From assembly GCA_905116865.2 (NCBI GenBank), contig CAJHNH020000835.1, forward strand, positions 388,804 through 452,803: 64,000 nt of DNA, in the 5' to 3' direction. Positions 35,456-47,700 of the stretch are shown piece by piece. Each line of letters starts with the position of its first letter. Positions within the stretch are counted from its first letter, which is position 1. Below the pieces are notes generated by a model that saw only the letters and a list, made by a program, of their open reading frames with translations, ran no database searches and was not told where the DNA came from. The position numbers and the translations under genes are program-made. Source of the DNA: Candidula unifasciata (taxonomy: Eukaryota > Mollusca > Gastropoda > Stylommatophora > Geomitridae).

Positions 35456-35665
35456 TGGTGTGGCAGTATGTACTCAAGTAACAATGTCACAGGCATGAGG
35501 TTCGTATCCAGTCAGACACTAGCATGCCCACACTGCTGCGGGCTGCTCCTCCACTAGTGTAGCCCTGGTGTAGCAGTATGAACTCAAGTAACAATGTCAC
35601 AGGCATGAGGTTCGTGTCCAGGCAGACACTAGCTTGCCCACACTGCCCAGGTGTAGCTTCCCAGC
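35456..35665 (+). mobile_element. Possible tRNA-like SINE, tandem duplicate
   Basis: Two copies (near 35460 and 35573) of a module with GTCACAGGCATGAGGTTCGT. GGTTCGTATCC resembles a B box and TGGCAGTATG an A box. No other copy is seen in the window, so SINE status is tentative. Confidence 0.4.
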
Positions 35666-35689
35666 TGCAAATTCACACAGTTAATGAAC

Positions 35690-36180
35690 TGTGTGGGGAG
35701 GATGGGTAGCTATGACTATCATTCCATACTGGTGTAGAAGCTCTGTAATGTATTCAATCCATCTTCTCCAAGGGCAGCCTTTTGATTTCACTTCAGATCT
35801 TTTCATCTGTAGATGTTCTGGCACATTCTTACTAGATGATCAAACCATTTGATCTTCTGTTTTGCTGCACAACCTGGTGCTGTTCCTACAGCCTGTCTGG
35901 TTATATCATTTCTAACTTTTCTCTGATTCCTTGGTGCTCTAATGTATGTTTGGCTGTCTTAATAACGATGTCAGTTGGCACACAAGTATAAGTGCACTGG
36001 CTCATTGGCATCTTGTGTCTATTTCCCGATCTATTCTCCTGTCTGCCAAGAATAAACTTGCTAGATATTTAAAATTTCAATTCTTTTACTTGCTTCGGAC
36101 AAGTTAAATTCATTCTCTTGATGTACTCGGGATTTCTCCTTCACTTGATGTGAAAGAGAGAATGTAGTCTGTCATTCTCT
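35690..36180 (-). pseudogene. LINE 3'-end remnant
   Basis: The minus frames give KQKIKWFDHLVRMCQNI and, upstream, fragments parallel to the LINE at 14581-15641 (AAGTGCACTGG-type sequence, then AATTTTAAATATCTAGC against the GAATTTAAATATCTAGG stretch there). It belongs to the same group of LINEs, without its 5' part. Confidence 0.65.
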
Positions 36181-37414
36181 GATATGGGTAATCAGTTTTC
36201 TTTGTAAATTTCTTATAAGACATAATATATTGCATTCTACAAATATAGGAAGCTATGATTTCACAAGAAGTATGTGAACTTACTAAAACATAAAAACAAG
36301 TGCCGGCAATGACAAGCGTTTACAAACATTTAGGCTGAATAAATGAGCCTGACTTGGTGTATAGATCAATTCAAATATATGGTAGAGCCCTTGACAGATT
36401 TGTTCGTAAAATTCAGAGATTCAGCAAACTGGTTCCTGCGACCTTCAGGCTGGCCAGAAAGAGGCGTGGCTTTTGTTTCTACAACCTCAGAGGAGTGTCA
36501 ACTAAGGAACTAACTCAAATGAATTCAGGACATGTACAGACTTTAAGAACCACCTGAACATGCTCCTGTTGACAAACAACGTTCAAGACTGAACAAAGAC
36601 ACTATTAGACTCTTCCTTGCCACCCTTATAAACAAGGATACAAATGTTTGCATCATATTCAATTAAAAAATCTACTTATTGCTATATTTACAATTATCTA
36701 AAAAAAAAATTGATTACACAATTTGTTTGCGATTATCTCAAGAGTTGTAAACCAAAGCAATCCAAAAATGACCCCTTTGAAAGGTGCGTCATTAAAAGAA
36801 TATCCATCATTTACACAGATTCTCATGATTTGCCAGATGCATGAGTCATGGTCTGAGGGCAATGAATCAAGTCATAAACTACTGACACAAAACATGCTCA
36901 CCAGGAGGTCAAGCACTCTTCATCCAATGTAGAGAACCTATCACTCCACAAACTGACATTCACCAAATGTACATTTTATTCCACAACAGACATCTTCTGT
37001 GATGTCAACAGTTATTCTATTAAGTATCAGAACAGAGTCATACAGCAGACAGACACACAGCAGACAGACACACAGCAGACAGACTTGGTACAGTTTCACA
37101 CAACATGAATTCAAATAACAATATACATTTTAACAAATGGAAAACTGCTGCATACTTGTCGTGATGTGTACACCAAAGCACCACACTTCCTGAAGAGACT
37201 GATGTGCCACCAGTCACCTCATGCTGCCTGCGTTGCTGCCATGGCATTATGGCAAGCAGATTGCTGAATATTGGAGCTGTTAGTGTCCTCGACCATCAGA
37301 ACAATGCCAGCTTGTTGAAATATTGAACAACTTGTCAGGTTTAAACAACAGGGCCCAGACTGATAATATTGCTGTTTTTTGTGTCAATTAAAAATATCCT
37401 GATCCTCAGCCAGC
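36181..37414. other. Unrecognised sequence
   Basis: A short CAGCAGACAGACACA triplication lies at about 37040-37085. A minus-strand AATAAA lies at about 36974. No gene is supported. Confidence 0.4.
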
Positions 37415-37985
37415 TTGCTGTTCTGTGTGTAGTGTGCTATTCTGTGTGTAGTGTGCTATTCTGTGTGTAGAGTGCTGTTCTGTGTGTAGAGTGCTGTGTG
37501 TGTGTGTAGTGTGCTGTTGTTTGTGAAGAGTGCTGTTCTGTGTAGAGTGCTATTCTGTGTGTAGAGTGCTATTCTGTGTGTAGAGTGCTGTTCTGTGTGT
37601 AGAGTGCTATTCTGTGTGTAGAGTGCTATTCTGTGTGCAGTGTGATATTCTGTGTGTAGAGTGCTGTTCTGTGTGTAGAGTGCTGTTCTGTGTGTAGAGT
37701 GCTATTCTGTGTGCAGTGTGCTGTTCTGTGTGCAGAGTGCTGTTCTGTGTGTAGAGTGCTATTCTGTGTGCAGTGTGCTGTTCTGTGTGCAGTGTGCTGT
37801 TCTGTGTGTAGAGTGCTGTTCTGTGTGTAGAGTGCTGTTCTGTGTGTAGAGTGCTGTTCTGTGTGTAGAGTGCTGTTCTGTGTGTAGAGTGCTGTTCTGT
37901 GTAGAGTGCTGTTCTGTGTGTAGAGTGCAGTTCTGTGTGTAGAGTGCTGTCCTGTGTGTATAGTGCTGTGCTGTGTGTGAAGAGG
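37415..37985. repeat. 19 bp minisatellite, about 30 copies
   Basis: Unit GTGCTGTTCTGTGTGTAGA, with TATTC/TGTTC and TAGAG/CAGTG variants. Confidence 0.95.
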
Positions 37986-38034
37986 ATTATTTCCACTAAG
38001 TTTATAAAATTAGATACTGCAGCATACTTGGCTA

Positions 38035-38163
38035 CATACGATTTGTTGTCAGTTCTTCGATTGAGCTCTCATACGATTTGTTGTCACTTCTTCGATTGAG
38101 CTCTCATTGGATTTGTTGTCAGTTCTTTGATTGAGCTCTCATACGATTTGTTGTCAGTTCTAT
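38035..38163. repeat. 35 bp minisatellite, about 3.7 copies
   Basis: The unit contains CATACGATTTGTTGTCAGTT and CTTCGATTGAGCTCT. Confidence 0.9.
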
Positions 38164-38747
38164 AAATTTCTATAAACATGTCTAGTGTGATAGAGGGCAA
38201 CTGTGAGACCTTAGACTTTGACCTGGTTTTAAGACCAGCATGGTTGGTTCAGGAGTCAAGAGTATAGTTTAAGAAAAGAACAGCGTAAGTTGGGCACAAG
38301 AAACTGTTTGACTCACAGGTAGGTTGGTTAGGGAGAGATACAGAGAGCATCCCTGTGAGGCTAAGACAGTGACTTTTTCTCGTGGCCTGATATGGCAGGG
38401 AACGGATGTGAAGCTTTCAGCCAACACCCAGCAACAAAAGGATGCACCCCCCCCCCCCCCCTCGGACCGGACATAGCAGCCAAATCGAGCAGCAAGGATT
38501 TTGGATATTGCAACGAGTTAAGCCCCACCCCCCCCACCCACCTTGTGTCCCTGCCATAATTAATTTAATTGACTGTTGACTGTTTGTCTTATCTACACTG
38601 GTTTTTGTGTGATGTTTTGGTAAAAGCCAAGCTGAATCATAGAAGGGAACTTTGTGTAAATGTATCTCCGAATCATCTTCGCTATCCTGGGAACACAACT
38701 AACCTGTGACTGTTGTCTCCTGGCTGTTCAATAATTATAGATTAAGA
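38164..38747. other. No recognised gene; C tract
   Basis: A C run of about 17 lies at 38446-38462 with a second C-rich stretch near 38528. Confidence 0.4.
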
Positions 38748-38944
38748 CAGAGTTTCTCAAACTTGTCTAAGTTGGGGCTCCTTTTTTCAATTACATTTTT
38801 TTCTACGGCGCCCTAACCTAAGTAAAAGTATGAATATTTGTATGTAAGAGATAAATACAATTAAACTCATGTGTCTTCAAATATTTCGCGGCACCCCTTT
38901 GAAGAGTTCACGGCTTTCTGGGGCGCACAGTTTGGGAATCACTG
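38748..38944. mobile_element. hAT-type MITE (197 bp)
   Basis: The left end CAGAGTTTCTCAAACTTG and the inverted right end CAGTGATTCCCAAACTGTG form imperfect terminal inverted repeats of hAT type. The flanks GATTAAGA and GACTGAGA agree at 6 of 8 positions, as for an aged 8 bp duplication. No coding capacity. Confidence 0.75.
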
Positions 38945-39716
38945 GACTGAGACATTACCCCTAGCAATTACTTCTGAACTAAGAGCCAGTGTCCTCATTA
39001 CCTCTAGATTTTAGAACCGTTCAACAGTCCACCACCCCCCACCTGATAAAATTATAGTCTCTTGAAAACTTAGTAAATCTGCCATTTTGTTTAACATAAA
39101 ACGTGTAATATAAACAGCACAAATGTATTATGTATCAACACAGAAACAGATTTAAAAAAACCAAAAGTGGATAATGAAATATAAAAACCATAAAGAATGT
39201 TGGTTTTTACATTGAACAATATCAAAATGTATCATACCAGTTTACAGTAACAAATATAATATTGTAACTATCTTGACATTCTGGACTTCACCAGAAAATG
39301 ACAAGACACATGTCAAGTGACAAAAGTGACTGTCGACAAATGGCCTACAGTTTTATAAAGGTTTCTATATAGTGAGTTGATCTGAAAAATTCTTTGTTTC
39401 AAGATGGCTATTCTTCGGTAAACAACATGACGTGAAGTTAGTCAATGAAAGCATGAGCAAAAATGTATCATGAGAACTTTTGTCTAGTATGGCACTATGG
39501 TTATTCCTCAGTGTGATCACAGAACAATGTTCCACCCACATTATCCACATAAGTATGAGTACTGCTGGTCAGTTGTCTGAGCCTCATCAACCAGGGTCAG
39601 GTATGATCAAGTAGTCCAGTCACAAACTTTGTTGATGATAGTGAGAATGCTAATAATGAACCTCCCTTCATGACTGCATCACAAGACACTCACTGAGCAG
39701 CAGTTACTGCCGCAAG
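38945..39716. other. Non-repetitive sequence downstream of MXD stop (possible 3' UTR)
   Basis: This is AT-rich, mostly single-copy sequence between a MITE and the MXD stop codon. No other coding signal was seen. It is a candidate for 3' UTR by position only, and no convincing minus-strand polyadenylation signal was found in it. Confidence 0.35.
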
Positions 39717-39871
39717 TCAAAGTGCTGACAGTCCAGACGAGACACCAGAATCATCTGAAAAGTTGCTGCTGTAACAACGGTGACCATCGATGCTGCCGTC
39801 GCTGCCCAGACTTTCCACACTCAGCTGATCATCGGTGTCACTCAGGAAGCCACCAATAACATCAATCTCAT
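39717..39871 (-). CDS. mxd: MXD-family terminal coding exon (acidic C-terminus and stop)
   Basis: This 155-nt exon has two bases completing an Asp codon, 50 codons and a TGA stop at 39719-39717. The acceptor is TTTCACCAG. The peptide begins DEIDVIGGFLSDTDD, followed by LSVESLGSDGS, and ends DDSGVSSGLSAL. The EIDV and SLGSD elements match the conserved C-terminal region of MXD1/MXI1-type proteins (EEIDVDVES and SLGSDEGYSS). An ATG-initiated reading that extends into the intron on the upstream side is not supported, because the phase-1 splice explains the exon fully. Sequence to the left is AT-rich and non-repetitive to about 38945 and may be 3' UTR. The nearest minus-strand AATAAA I noticed is far away, near 36974. 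Confidence 0.9.
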
Positions 39872-40080
39872 CTGGTGAAACCAAAATATATTCATAAAAT
39901 ATTACATAACCACAACAACACATGTAATACTTTATAAGCAACTATGTCAGTGAAGCATCCTACGTTATATGTCAAAAATCAGTGTCTGCTTTCTCATTTA
40001 TTAACTTCACTGAACACTTTACCTCATCTTCAACTCTCAGTCTATTCAGTAAAAAAAAATCACTGTTCATGAAACTGAAA

Positions 40081-40500
40081 GCCTCACAGCATTTAGTCTC
40101 TCATTTGGCATCGATGATGTCTCTCTGTCCACAAATGGCCCATTTCTGATAGTTGCACTACTGAAAGCCTCACAGCATTTAGTCTTTCATATGGCATCGA
40201 TGATGTCTCTCTGTCCACAAATGGCCCATTTCTGATAGTTGCACTACTGAAAGCCTCACAGCATTTAGTCTCTCATATGGCATCGATGATGTCTGTCCAC
40301 AAATGGCCCATTTCTGATAGTTGCACTACTGAAAGCCTCACAGCATTTAGTCTCTCATTTGGCATCGATGATGTCTCTCTGTCCACAAATGGCCCATTTC
40401 TGATAGTTGCGCTACTGAAAGCCTCACAGCATTTAGTCTCTCATATGGCATCGATGATGTCTCTCTGTCCACAAATGGCCCATTTCTGATAGTTGCACTG
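40081..40500. repeat. 86 bp minisatellite at the end of a LINE, about 5 copies
   Basis: The unit starts GCCTCACAGCATTTAGTCTC and ends AGTTGCACTACTGAAA. Starts fall at 40081, 40167, 40253, 40335 and 40421, the third copy lacking TCTC. The minus-strand translation continues the adjoining LINE RNase H region, so the unit came from the element. Confidence 0.93.
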
Positions 40501-41340
40501 CCACCCAGAAGCATCTGCTCTCTCATTACCTTTCACACCAGCATTCCCTGGGACACAAATGAAGGACATTTGGTAAAACCCTGCATGCTGTATCAGATGG
40601 GTCTCTGTGTCTGTATGTACCTGGCCTTGATCTTCTGTAGCATGCTTATTGAGTCACTGAGCAAGCACACAGTGGTGACCTCCCAAGGTTTGAGCCATTC
40701 TAGGGCTTTTGTCACATCCATGACTTCCATTCTCATGCTACTGGAGGTAGAAGCCAAGGCTCCACTGTCTTCTTTAATGACTTTCCCTTTGGTTCTTGCG
40801 GTGAAAGCCCATGCATTTTGCTTCTGATGAATCACAGAACCATTTGTATTTGTTTCAGCATCTTCCGGTGATGTGTGTTCCTCCAGCAATGCTTTCATGT
40901 CTGCATCAACTACTGGTGGCGCCAAATCATGGCACTGTCTTGTCTGGTTGATAACCACCACAAAGTACTGCTTGTGTTAATTTGGTATAGGTATCCATTC
41001 CTCTCCATGGTTTATGGATGTTGCTATTTCATCACACTGTTGGATGTTGGTTGTTAATTTATCAGCTTCCTGTGTGGCTTTTCTGCAGCCCAGCCCTGGG
41101 TCCTGGTGGGATTGCCAAATTTTGCTTGTCCTATGCAACTCATCACTCATGCTTCTGACAACTGCCAGTCTTCTGCATTTTACAGTTCTATTCTCTTTTC
41201 TACCTGATACCACTCCTGTTTTGTGATTTTCAGCACTGATCTCTAAGATTACAGAATTGTACATTCTGGTACTGCAGCAAACATACAGAGGCTCTGCTGA
41301 ATGACTTGCACTTTTGAAGAAGACATGGACAACTGACACG
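40501..41340 (-). pseudogene. LINE fragment with RNase H domain, in MXD intron
   Basis: The minus-strand frame holds EEWIPIPN, then DLAPPVVDADMKALLEEHTS, TNTNGSVIHQKQNAWAFTA (the TDGS motif changed to TNGS), MRMEVMDVTKALEWLK, VCLLSDSISMLQKIKA, and VPGNAGVKGNERAD (consensus CPGHAGVKGNERAD). That is the RNase H order of I-group LINEs. The active-site Asp is lost and there are frameshifts. It lies in the last visible MXD intron, in sense orientation. Confidence 0.85.
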
Positions 41341-41449
41341 AGAATTAGGAGGCAGACTTCAGTCTCAAGGCATCCGTGAAATCCGATGACTGCCCCAGCC
41401 TACCTTGAACAGGCTGTAAGTTTCAACATCTGTTATAATGTCCACCTTA

Positions 41450-43545
41450 TATCACCTGAGAATCTGTATAACTGATATGATCTGTTGTAATGTCTGTACA
41501 GCTGATATGATCTGTTGTAATGTCTGTATAGATGATATGATCTGTTGTAATGTCTGAACAGCTGATATGATCTGTTGTAATGTCTGTACAGCGATATGAT
41601 CTGTTGTAATGTCTGTACAGATGATATCATCTGTTGTAATGTCTGTACAGCTGATATGATCTGTTCTAATGTCTGTACAGATGATATGATCTGTTGTAAT
41701 GTCTGTACAGTGATATGATCTGCTGTAATGTCTGTACAGATGATATGATCTGTTGTAATGTCTGTACAGATGATATGATCTGTTGTAATGTCTGTACAGA
41801 TGATATGATCTGTTGTAATGTCTGTACAGTGATATGATCTGTTGTAATGTCTGTACAGTTGATATGATCTGTTGTAATGTCTGTACAGATGATATCATCT
41901 GTTGTAATGTCTGTACAGCTGATATCATCTGTTGTAATGTCTGTACAGCTGATATGATCTGTTGTAATATCTGTACAGCTGATATCATCTGTTGTAATGT
42001 CTGTACAGATGATATGATCTGTTGTAATGTCTGTACAGATGATATGATCTGTTGTAATGTCTGTACAGATGATATGATCTGTTGTAATGTCTGTACAGTT
42101 GATATCATCTGTTGTAATGTCTGTACAGATGATATGATCTGTTGTAATGTCTGTATAGATGATATGATCTGTTGTAATGTCTGTACAGTTGATATCATCT
42201 GTTGTAATGTCTGTACAGTTGATATGATCTGTTGTAATGTCTGTACAGTTGATATCATCTGTTGTAATGTCTGTACAGATGATATCATCTGTTGTAATGT
42301 CTGTACAGTTGATATCAACTGTTGTAATGTCTGTACAGATGATATGATCTGTTCTAATGTCTGTACAGATGATATGATCTGTTGTAATGTCTGTACAGTT
42401 GATATGATCTGTTCTAATGTCTGTACAGATGATATCATCTGTTGTAATGTCTGTACAGTTGATATCATCTGTTGTAATGTCTGTACAGTTGATATCATCT
42501 GTTGTAATGTCTGTACAGATGATATGATCTGTTGTAATGTCTGTACAGTTGATATGATCTGTTGTAATGTCTGTACAGTTGATATCATCTGTTGTAATGT
42601 CTGTACAGTTGATATCATCTGTTGTAATGTCTGTACAGTTGATATCATCTGTTGTAATGTCTGTACAGTGATATGATCTGTTGTAATGTCTGTACAGTGA
42701 TATGATCTGTTGTAATGTCTGTACAGATGATATGATCTGTTGTAATGTCTGTACAGTGATATCATCTGTTGTAATGTCTGTACAGTTGATATCATCTGTT
42801 GTAATGTCTGTACAGTTGATATCATCTGTTGTAATGTCTGTACAGTTGATATGATCTGCTGTAATGTCTGTACAGATGATATGATCTGTTGTAATGTATG
42901 TACAGTTGATATGATCTGTTGTAATGTCTGTACAGATGATATGATCTGTTGTAATGTCTGTACATATGATATGATCTGTTGTAATGTCTGTACAGATGAT
43001 ATGATCTGTTGTAATGTCTGTACAGATGATATCATCTGTTGTAATGTCTGTACAGATGATATGATCTGTTCTAATGTCTGTACAGATGATATGATCTGTT
43101 CTAATGTCTGTACAGATGATATGATCTGTTCTAATGTCTGTACAGTTGATATGATCTGTTGTAATGTCTGTACAGTTGATATCATCTGTTGTAATGTCTG
43201 TACAGATGATATGATCTGTTGTAATGTCTGTACAGATGATATGATCTGTTGTAATGTCTGTACAGATGATATGATCTGTTGTAATGTCTGTACAGATGAT
43301 ATGATCTGTTCTAATGTCTGTACAGTTGATATGATCTGTTGTAATGTCTGTACAGATGATATGATCTGTTGTAATGTCTGTACAGTGATATGATCTGTTG
43401 TAATGTCTGTACAGATGATATGATCTGTTGTAATGTCTGTACAGATGATATGATCTGTTCTAATGTCTGTACAGTGATATGATCTGTTGTAATGTCTGTA
43501 CAGATGATATGATCTGTTGTAATGTCTGTACAGATGATACAGTCA
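41450..43545. repeat. 30 bp minisatellite in MXD intron, about 70 copies
   Basis: The unit contains GATATGATCTGTTGTAATGT and CTGTACAGAT. Some units have GATATCATC. The sequence CTGTACAG is a perfect 8-base palindrome in almost every copy. Units of 29 bp (GTACAGTGATATG) occur singly. The 30 bp length keeps frames open on both strands. The homogeneity suggests recent turnover. Confidence 0.96.
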
Positions 43546-43737
43546 GTTGCAACCAAATCATGGCAGCACAGCAGACATAGATAGTCTGAAATTAAGCCTA
43601 GTTATATTTTCTCCACATGCTTAAAACATTTTATTGTCAAGAGACTTCGACCAAATATCCAGAGGGACAATACGTGGTGAAAGTCAACATCAAATGATGT
43701 GTACTTCAATCAGTCAGCAATTCCATATGGTACTTAC

Positions 43738-43960
43738 CAGATTCTTCGGATTTAAAAGATGATGTAGATGGAGATATGGATGGTGAGGATGATGTTGTTG
43801 AAGTACTACACTCGCTGATGCTGCGTTCCTGGCGAGTGCGGTATGTGTTTTGGTTATGGTTAAAGTGATTCAGCTGGTCTAATCTGCGGCGAAGTCGTCG
43901 GTTCTCACGTTCCAACTGATCGCGCAGGAGCAGGGCCTTGCGCTCCTTCTCTTCTAAATT
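43738..43960 (-). CDS. mxd: MXD-family exon (leucine zipper and Ser-rich linker)
   Basis: This 223-nt exon has 74 codons plus one base (phase 0 start, phase 1 end). It follows a TCTACAG acceptor and ends at a GTAAGT donor. Joined to the previous exon it reads FIKNLEEKERKALLLRDQ and continues to LDQLN. The zipper has Leu-Ala-Leu-Leu-Leu at heptad spacing (exon residues 2, 9, 16, 23, 30). From about residue 47 the exon becomes Ser/Thr-rich (SISECSTSTTSSSPSISPS), the variable linker of the family. Upstream in-frame sequence before the acceptor (to about 44086) is open by chance and is intron. Confidence 0.92.
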
Positions 43961-44085
43961 CTGTAGACAGTCACATTTATGAATTTTTCTAAATATTGAC
44001 AACAAAACATGAATTATGAAACAGGTATTAAACGAAGACAAGTATGTAGAAATCTGTTGCGAGGCAAAGAAAGCATGATATGCCA

Positions 44086-44340
44086 ATCAACCTCTACTGG
44101 GTACGGTGAGCAAGAAGCTACTGCATTGGAGGACGGAGCATGAATGAGCTGTATCGTTATGACAGGATGTCAATGTGGATAACAAGTAACAGCAGAAATA
44201 ACAGCAGAAATATCAAAAAGAAGCCACCCTGCGAGAATCTTGGCTAATGTCAGAAACTCACAGAAGAGATTCCAACAAAGTGAGCCTGCTCTAATCATTT
44301 TGGTTTTGGCTATAGCTAAAGAGTTAAATAATGGCTAGAA
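44086..44340. other. MXD intron, no recognised feature
   Basis: Single-copy-looking intronic sequence. Confidence 0.5.
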
Positions 44341-44548
44341 CATGTCACAGAACTGGCTGTCATGATCATGGGACTGAAGTCCATGGGTAGAACATGTCAC
44401 AAAACTGGCTGTCATGATCATGGGACTGAAGTCCATGGGTAGAACATGTCACAAAACTGGCTGTCATGATCATGGGACTGAAGTCCATGGGTAGAACATG
44501 TCACAGAACTGGCTGTCATGATCATGGGACTGAAGTCCATGGCTAGTG
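44338..44548. repeat. 52 bp minisatellite in MXD intron, 4 copies
   Basis: The unit contains GGCTGTCATGATCATGGGAC and TGAAGTCCATGGGTAGAACA. It is near identical between copies. Confidence 0.95.
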
Positions 44549-44584
44549 CAAGCAGAGGAGCTAGTGAGTATACCAGTATCTCAG

Positions 44585-44755
44585 AGATACAGGAGATCAT
44601 ATGTTTAGTCACAGAATGTTTAATATAATTTGAGTGTGACAGGAGAGAACATGTTTAGTTACAGAATGTTTAACATTTGAATGTGACAGGAGCTGGCAGT
44701 TTTAGTCATAAAATGTTAAACAAAAGGTAAATGTGACAGAAGATAACATGTTTAG
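44585..44755. repeat. Short diverged triplication
   Basis: Three to four copies of a module with ACATGTTTAGT and ACAGAATGTTTAA. Confidence 0.7.
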
Positions 44756-44759
44756 TTTG

Positions 44760-47700
44760 AGTGTGGGTCAATGTAGCAACTGGTGCATGTGGGTTAATGT
44801 AGCAGCTGATGAGTGTGAGTTAATGTAGCAACTGGAGCATGTGGGTTAATGTAGCAGCTGATGAGTGTGAGTTAATGTAGCAACTGGAGCATGTGGGTTA
44901 ATGTAGCAGCTAGTGCATGTGGGTTAATGTAGCATGACTGGAGGAGCAACTGGAGCATGTGGGTTAATGTAGCAACTGGTGCATGTGGGTTAATGTAGCA
45001 GCTGGTGAGTATGTGGGTTAATGTAGCAGCTGATGGTTGGTTGTGCAAATGGTGCATTAATGTAGCAACTGGAGCATGTGTGGTTAATGTAGCAACTGGT
45101 GCATGTGGGTTAATGTAGCAAGCATGTGGGTTAATGTAGCAACTGTGAGTGTTAATTAATGTAGCAACTGGTGCATGTGGGTTAATGTAGCAAATGGATG
45201 TGCACTGATGTGGGTTAATGTAGCAACTGAAGCATGTGGGTTAATGTAGCAACTGGTGCATGTGAGTTAATGTAGCAACTGGAGCATGTGGGTTAATGTA
45301 GCAACTGGTGCATGTGGGTTAATGTAGCAACTGGTGCATGTGGGTTAATGTAGCAACTGGTGCATGTGGGTTAATGTAGCAACTGGAGCATGTGGGTTAA
45401 TGTAGCAACTGGTGCATGTGGGTTAATGTAGCAACTGATGCATGTGGGTTAATGGTGCATGTGGGTTAATGTAGCAACTGGAACTGGGCATGTGGGATGA
45501 GTGTTAGTTAATGTAGCAACTGGAGCAACTGGTGCATGTGGGTTAATGTAGCAACTGGTGCATGTGGGTTAATGTAGCAACTGGTGCATGTGGGTTAATG
45601 TAGCAGCTGGCATGTGGGTTAATGTAGCAACTGGTGATGTGGTTAATGTAGCAACTGGTGCATGTGGGTTAATGCAGCAACTGTTAATGTGCATGTGGGT
45701 GGGTTAATGTAAGCTGGTGCATGTGTGAGTTAATGTAGCATGTGAGTTAATGTAGCACTGGAGCATGTGGGTTAATGTAGCAACTGGTGCATGTGGGTTA
45801 ATGTAGCAACTGGAATGCATGTGAGTTAATGTAGCAACTGGTGCTTGTGTTAATGTGTGCATGTGGGTTAATGTAGCAACTGGATGCATGTGGGTTAATG
45901 TAGCAACTGGAGCATGTGGGTTAATGTAACAACTGGTGCATGTGGGTTAATGTAGCAACTGGTGCATGTATGTTAATGTAGCAACTGGAATATGTGGGTT
46001 AATGTAACAACTGGTGCATGTGGGTTAATGTAGCAACTGGTGCATGTATGTTAATGTAGCAACTGGAATATGTGGGTTAATGTAACAACTGGAATATGTG
46101 GGTTAATGTAACAACTGGAATATGTGGGTTAATGTAACAACTGGAATATGTGGGTTAATGTAGCAACTGGTGCATGTGGGTTAATGTAACATCTGGTGCA
46201 TGTGGGTTAATGTAGCAACTGGTGCATGTATGTTAATGTAGCAACTGGAATATGTGGGTTAATGTAACAACTGGTGCATGTGGGTTAATGTAGCAGCTGA
46301 TGAGTGTAAATTAATGTAGCAACTGGAGCATGTGAGATAATGTAGCAACTGGTGCATGTATGTTAATGTAGCAACTGGTGCATGTTGATTAATGTAGCAA
46401 CTGGTGCATGTGGGTTAATGTAGCAACTGGTGCATGTGGGTTAATGTAGCAACTGGTGCATGTGGATTAATGTAGCAGCTGATGAGTGTGAGTTAATGTA
46501 GCAACTGGAGAATGTGGGTTAATGTAGCAACTGGAGCATGTGGGTTAATGTAGCAACTGGAGCATGTGGGTTAATGTAGCAGCTGATGAGTGTGAGTTAA
46601 TGTAGCAACTAAAGCATGTGAGTTAATGTAGCAACTGGTGCATCTGGGTTAATGTAGCAGCTGATGAGTGTGCGTTAATGTAGCAACTGGAGCATGTGGG
46701 TTAATGTAGCAACTGGTGCATGTGGGTTAATGTAGCAGCTGATGAGTGTGAGTTAATGTAGCAACTGGAGCATGTGGGTTAATGTAGCAACTGGTGCATG
46801 TGGGTTAATGTAGCAACTGGTGCATGTAGGTTAATGTAGCAACTGGTGCATGTGGATTTATGTAGCAACTGGTGCATGTAGGTTAATGTAGCAACTGGTG
46901 CATGTGGATTAATGTAGCAACTGGTGCATGTGGGTTAATGTAGCAACTGGTACATTTGTGTTAATGTAGCAACTGGTGCATGTGGGTTAATGTAGCAACT
47001 GGTGCATGTGGGTTAATGTAGCCGCTGATGAGTGTGAGTTAATTTAGAAACTGGTGCATGTGGATTAATGTAGCAGCTGATAAGTGTGAGTTAATGTAGC
47101 AACTGGAGCATGTGGGTTAATGTAGCAGCTGATGAGTGTAAGTTAATGTAGCAACTTGTGCATGTGGGTTAATGTAGCACCTGGTACATGTGGGTTATTG
47201 TAGTAGCTGATGAGTGTGAGTTTATGTAGCAACTGGTGCATGTGGGTTAATGTAGCAACTGATGAGTGTGGGTTAGTGTAGCAACTGCAGCATTAGGGTT
47301 AATGTAGCAGCTGGTGCATGTGGGTTATTGTAGCAACTGGTGCATGTGGGTTAATGCAGCAACTGGTGCATGTAGGTTATTGTAGCAACTGGTGCAGGTT
47401 GGTTATTGTAGCAACTGGGATGTGTGGCTTAAAGTAGCAAATGGGATGTGTGGGTTAATGTAGCAACTGGGATGTGTGGGTGAATGCAGTAACTGGTGCA
47501 TGTGCGTTAATGTAGCAACTGGGTTATGTGGGTTGATGTAGTAACTGGGATGTATGGGTTAATGTAGCAACTGGGATGTGTGGGTTAATGTAGCAAATGG
47601 GATGGGTGGGTGAATGTAGCAACTGGGATGTGTGGGTCAATGTAGCAACTGGGATGTGTGGGTCAATGTAGCAACTGGGATGTGTGGGTTAATGTAGCAA

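Noticed and set aside
41452..43185. Minus-strand open frame of 577 codons (ISTVQTLQQ repeats) and plus-strand ICCNVCT repeats
   Set aside because: The 30 bp unit is a multiple of three without stops, so several frames stay open on both strands; the region is an MXD intron.
43961..44086. Upstream extension of the zipper exon to an ATG at 44086
   Set aside because: The TCTACAG acceptor at 43961 gives a phase match to the HLH exon and restores the conserved FIKNLEE junction.
44820..47220. CTGATGA repeated in the 26 bp array as a ribozyme core
   Set aside because: Only the heptamer is present, without stem II or GAAA; it is a variant of the array unit.
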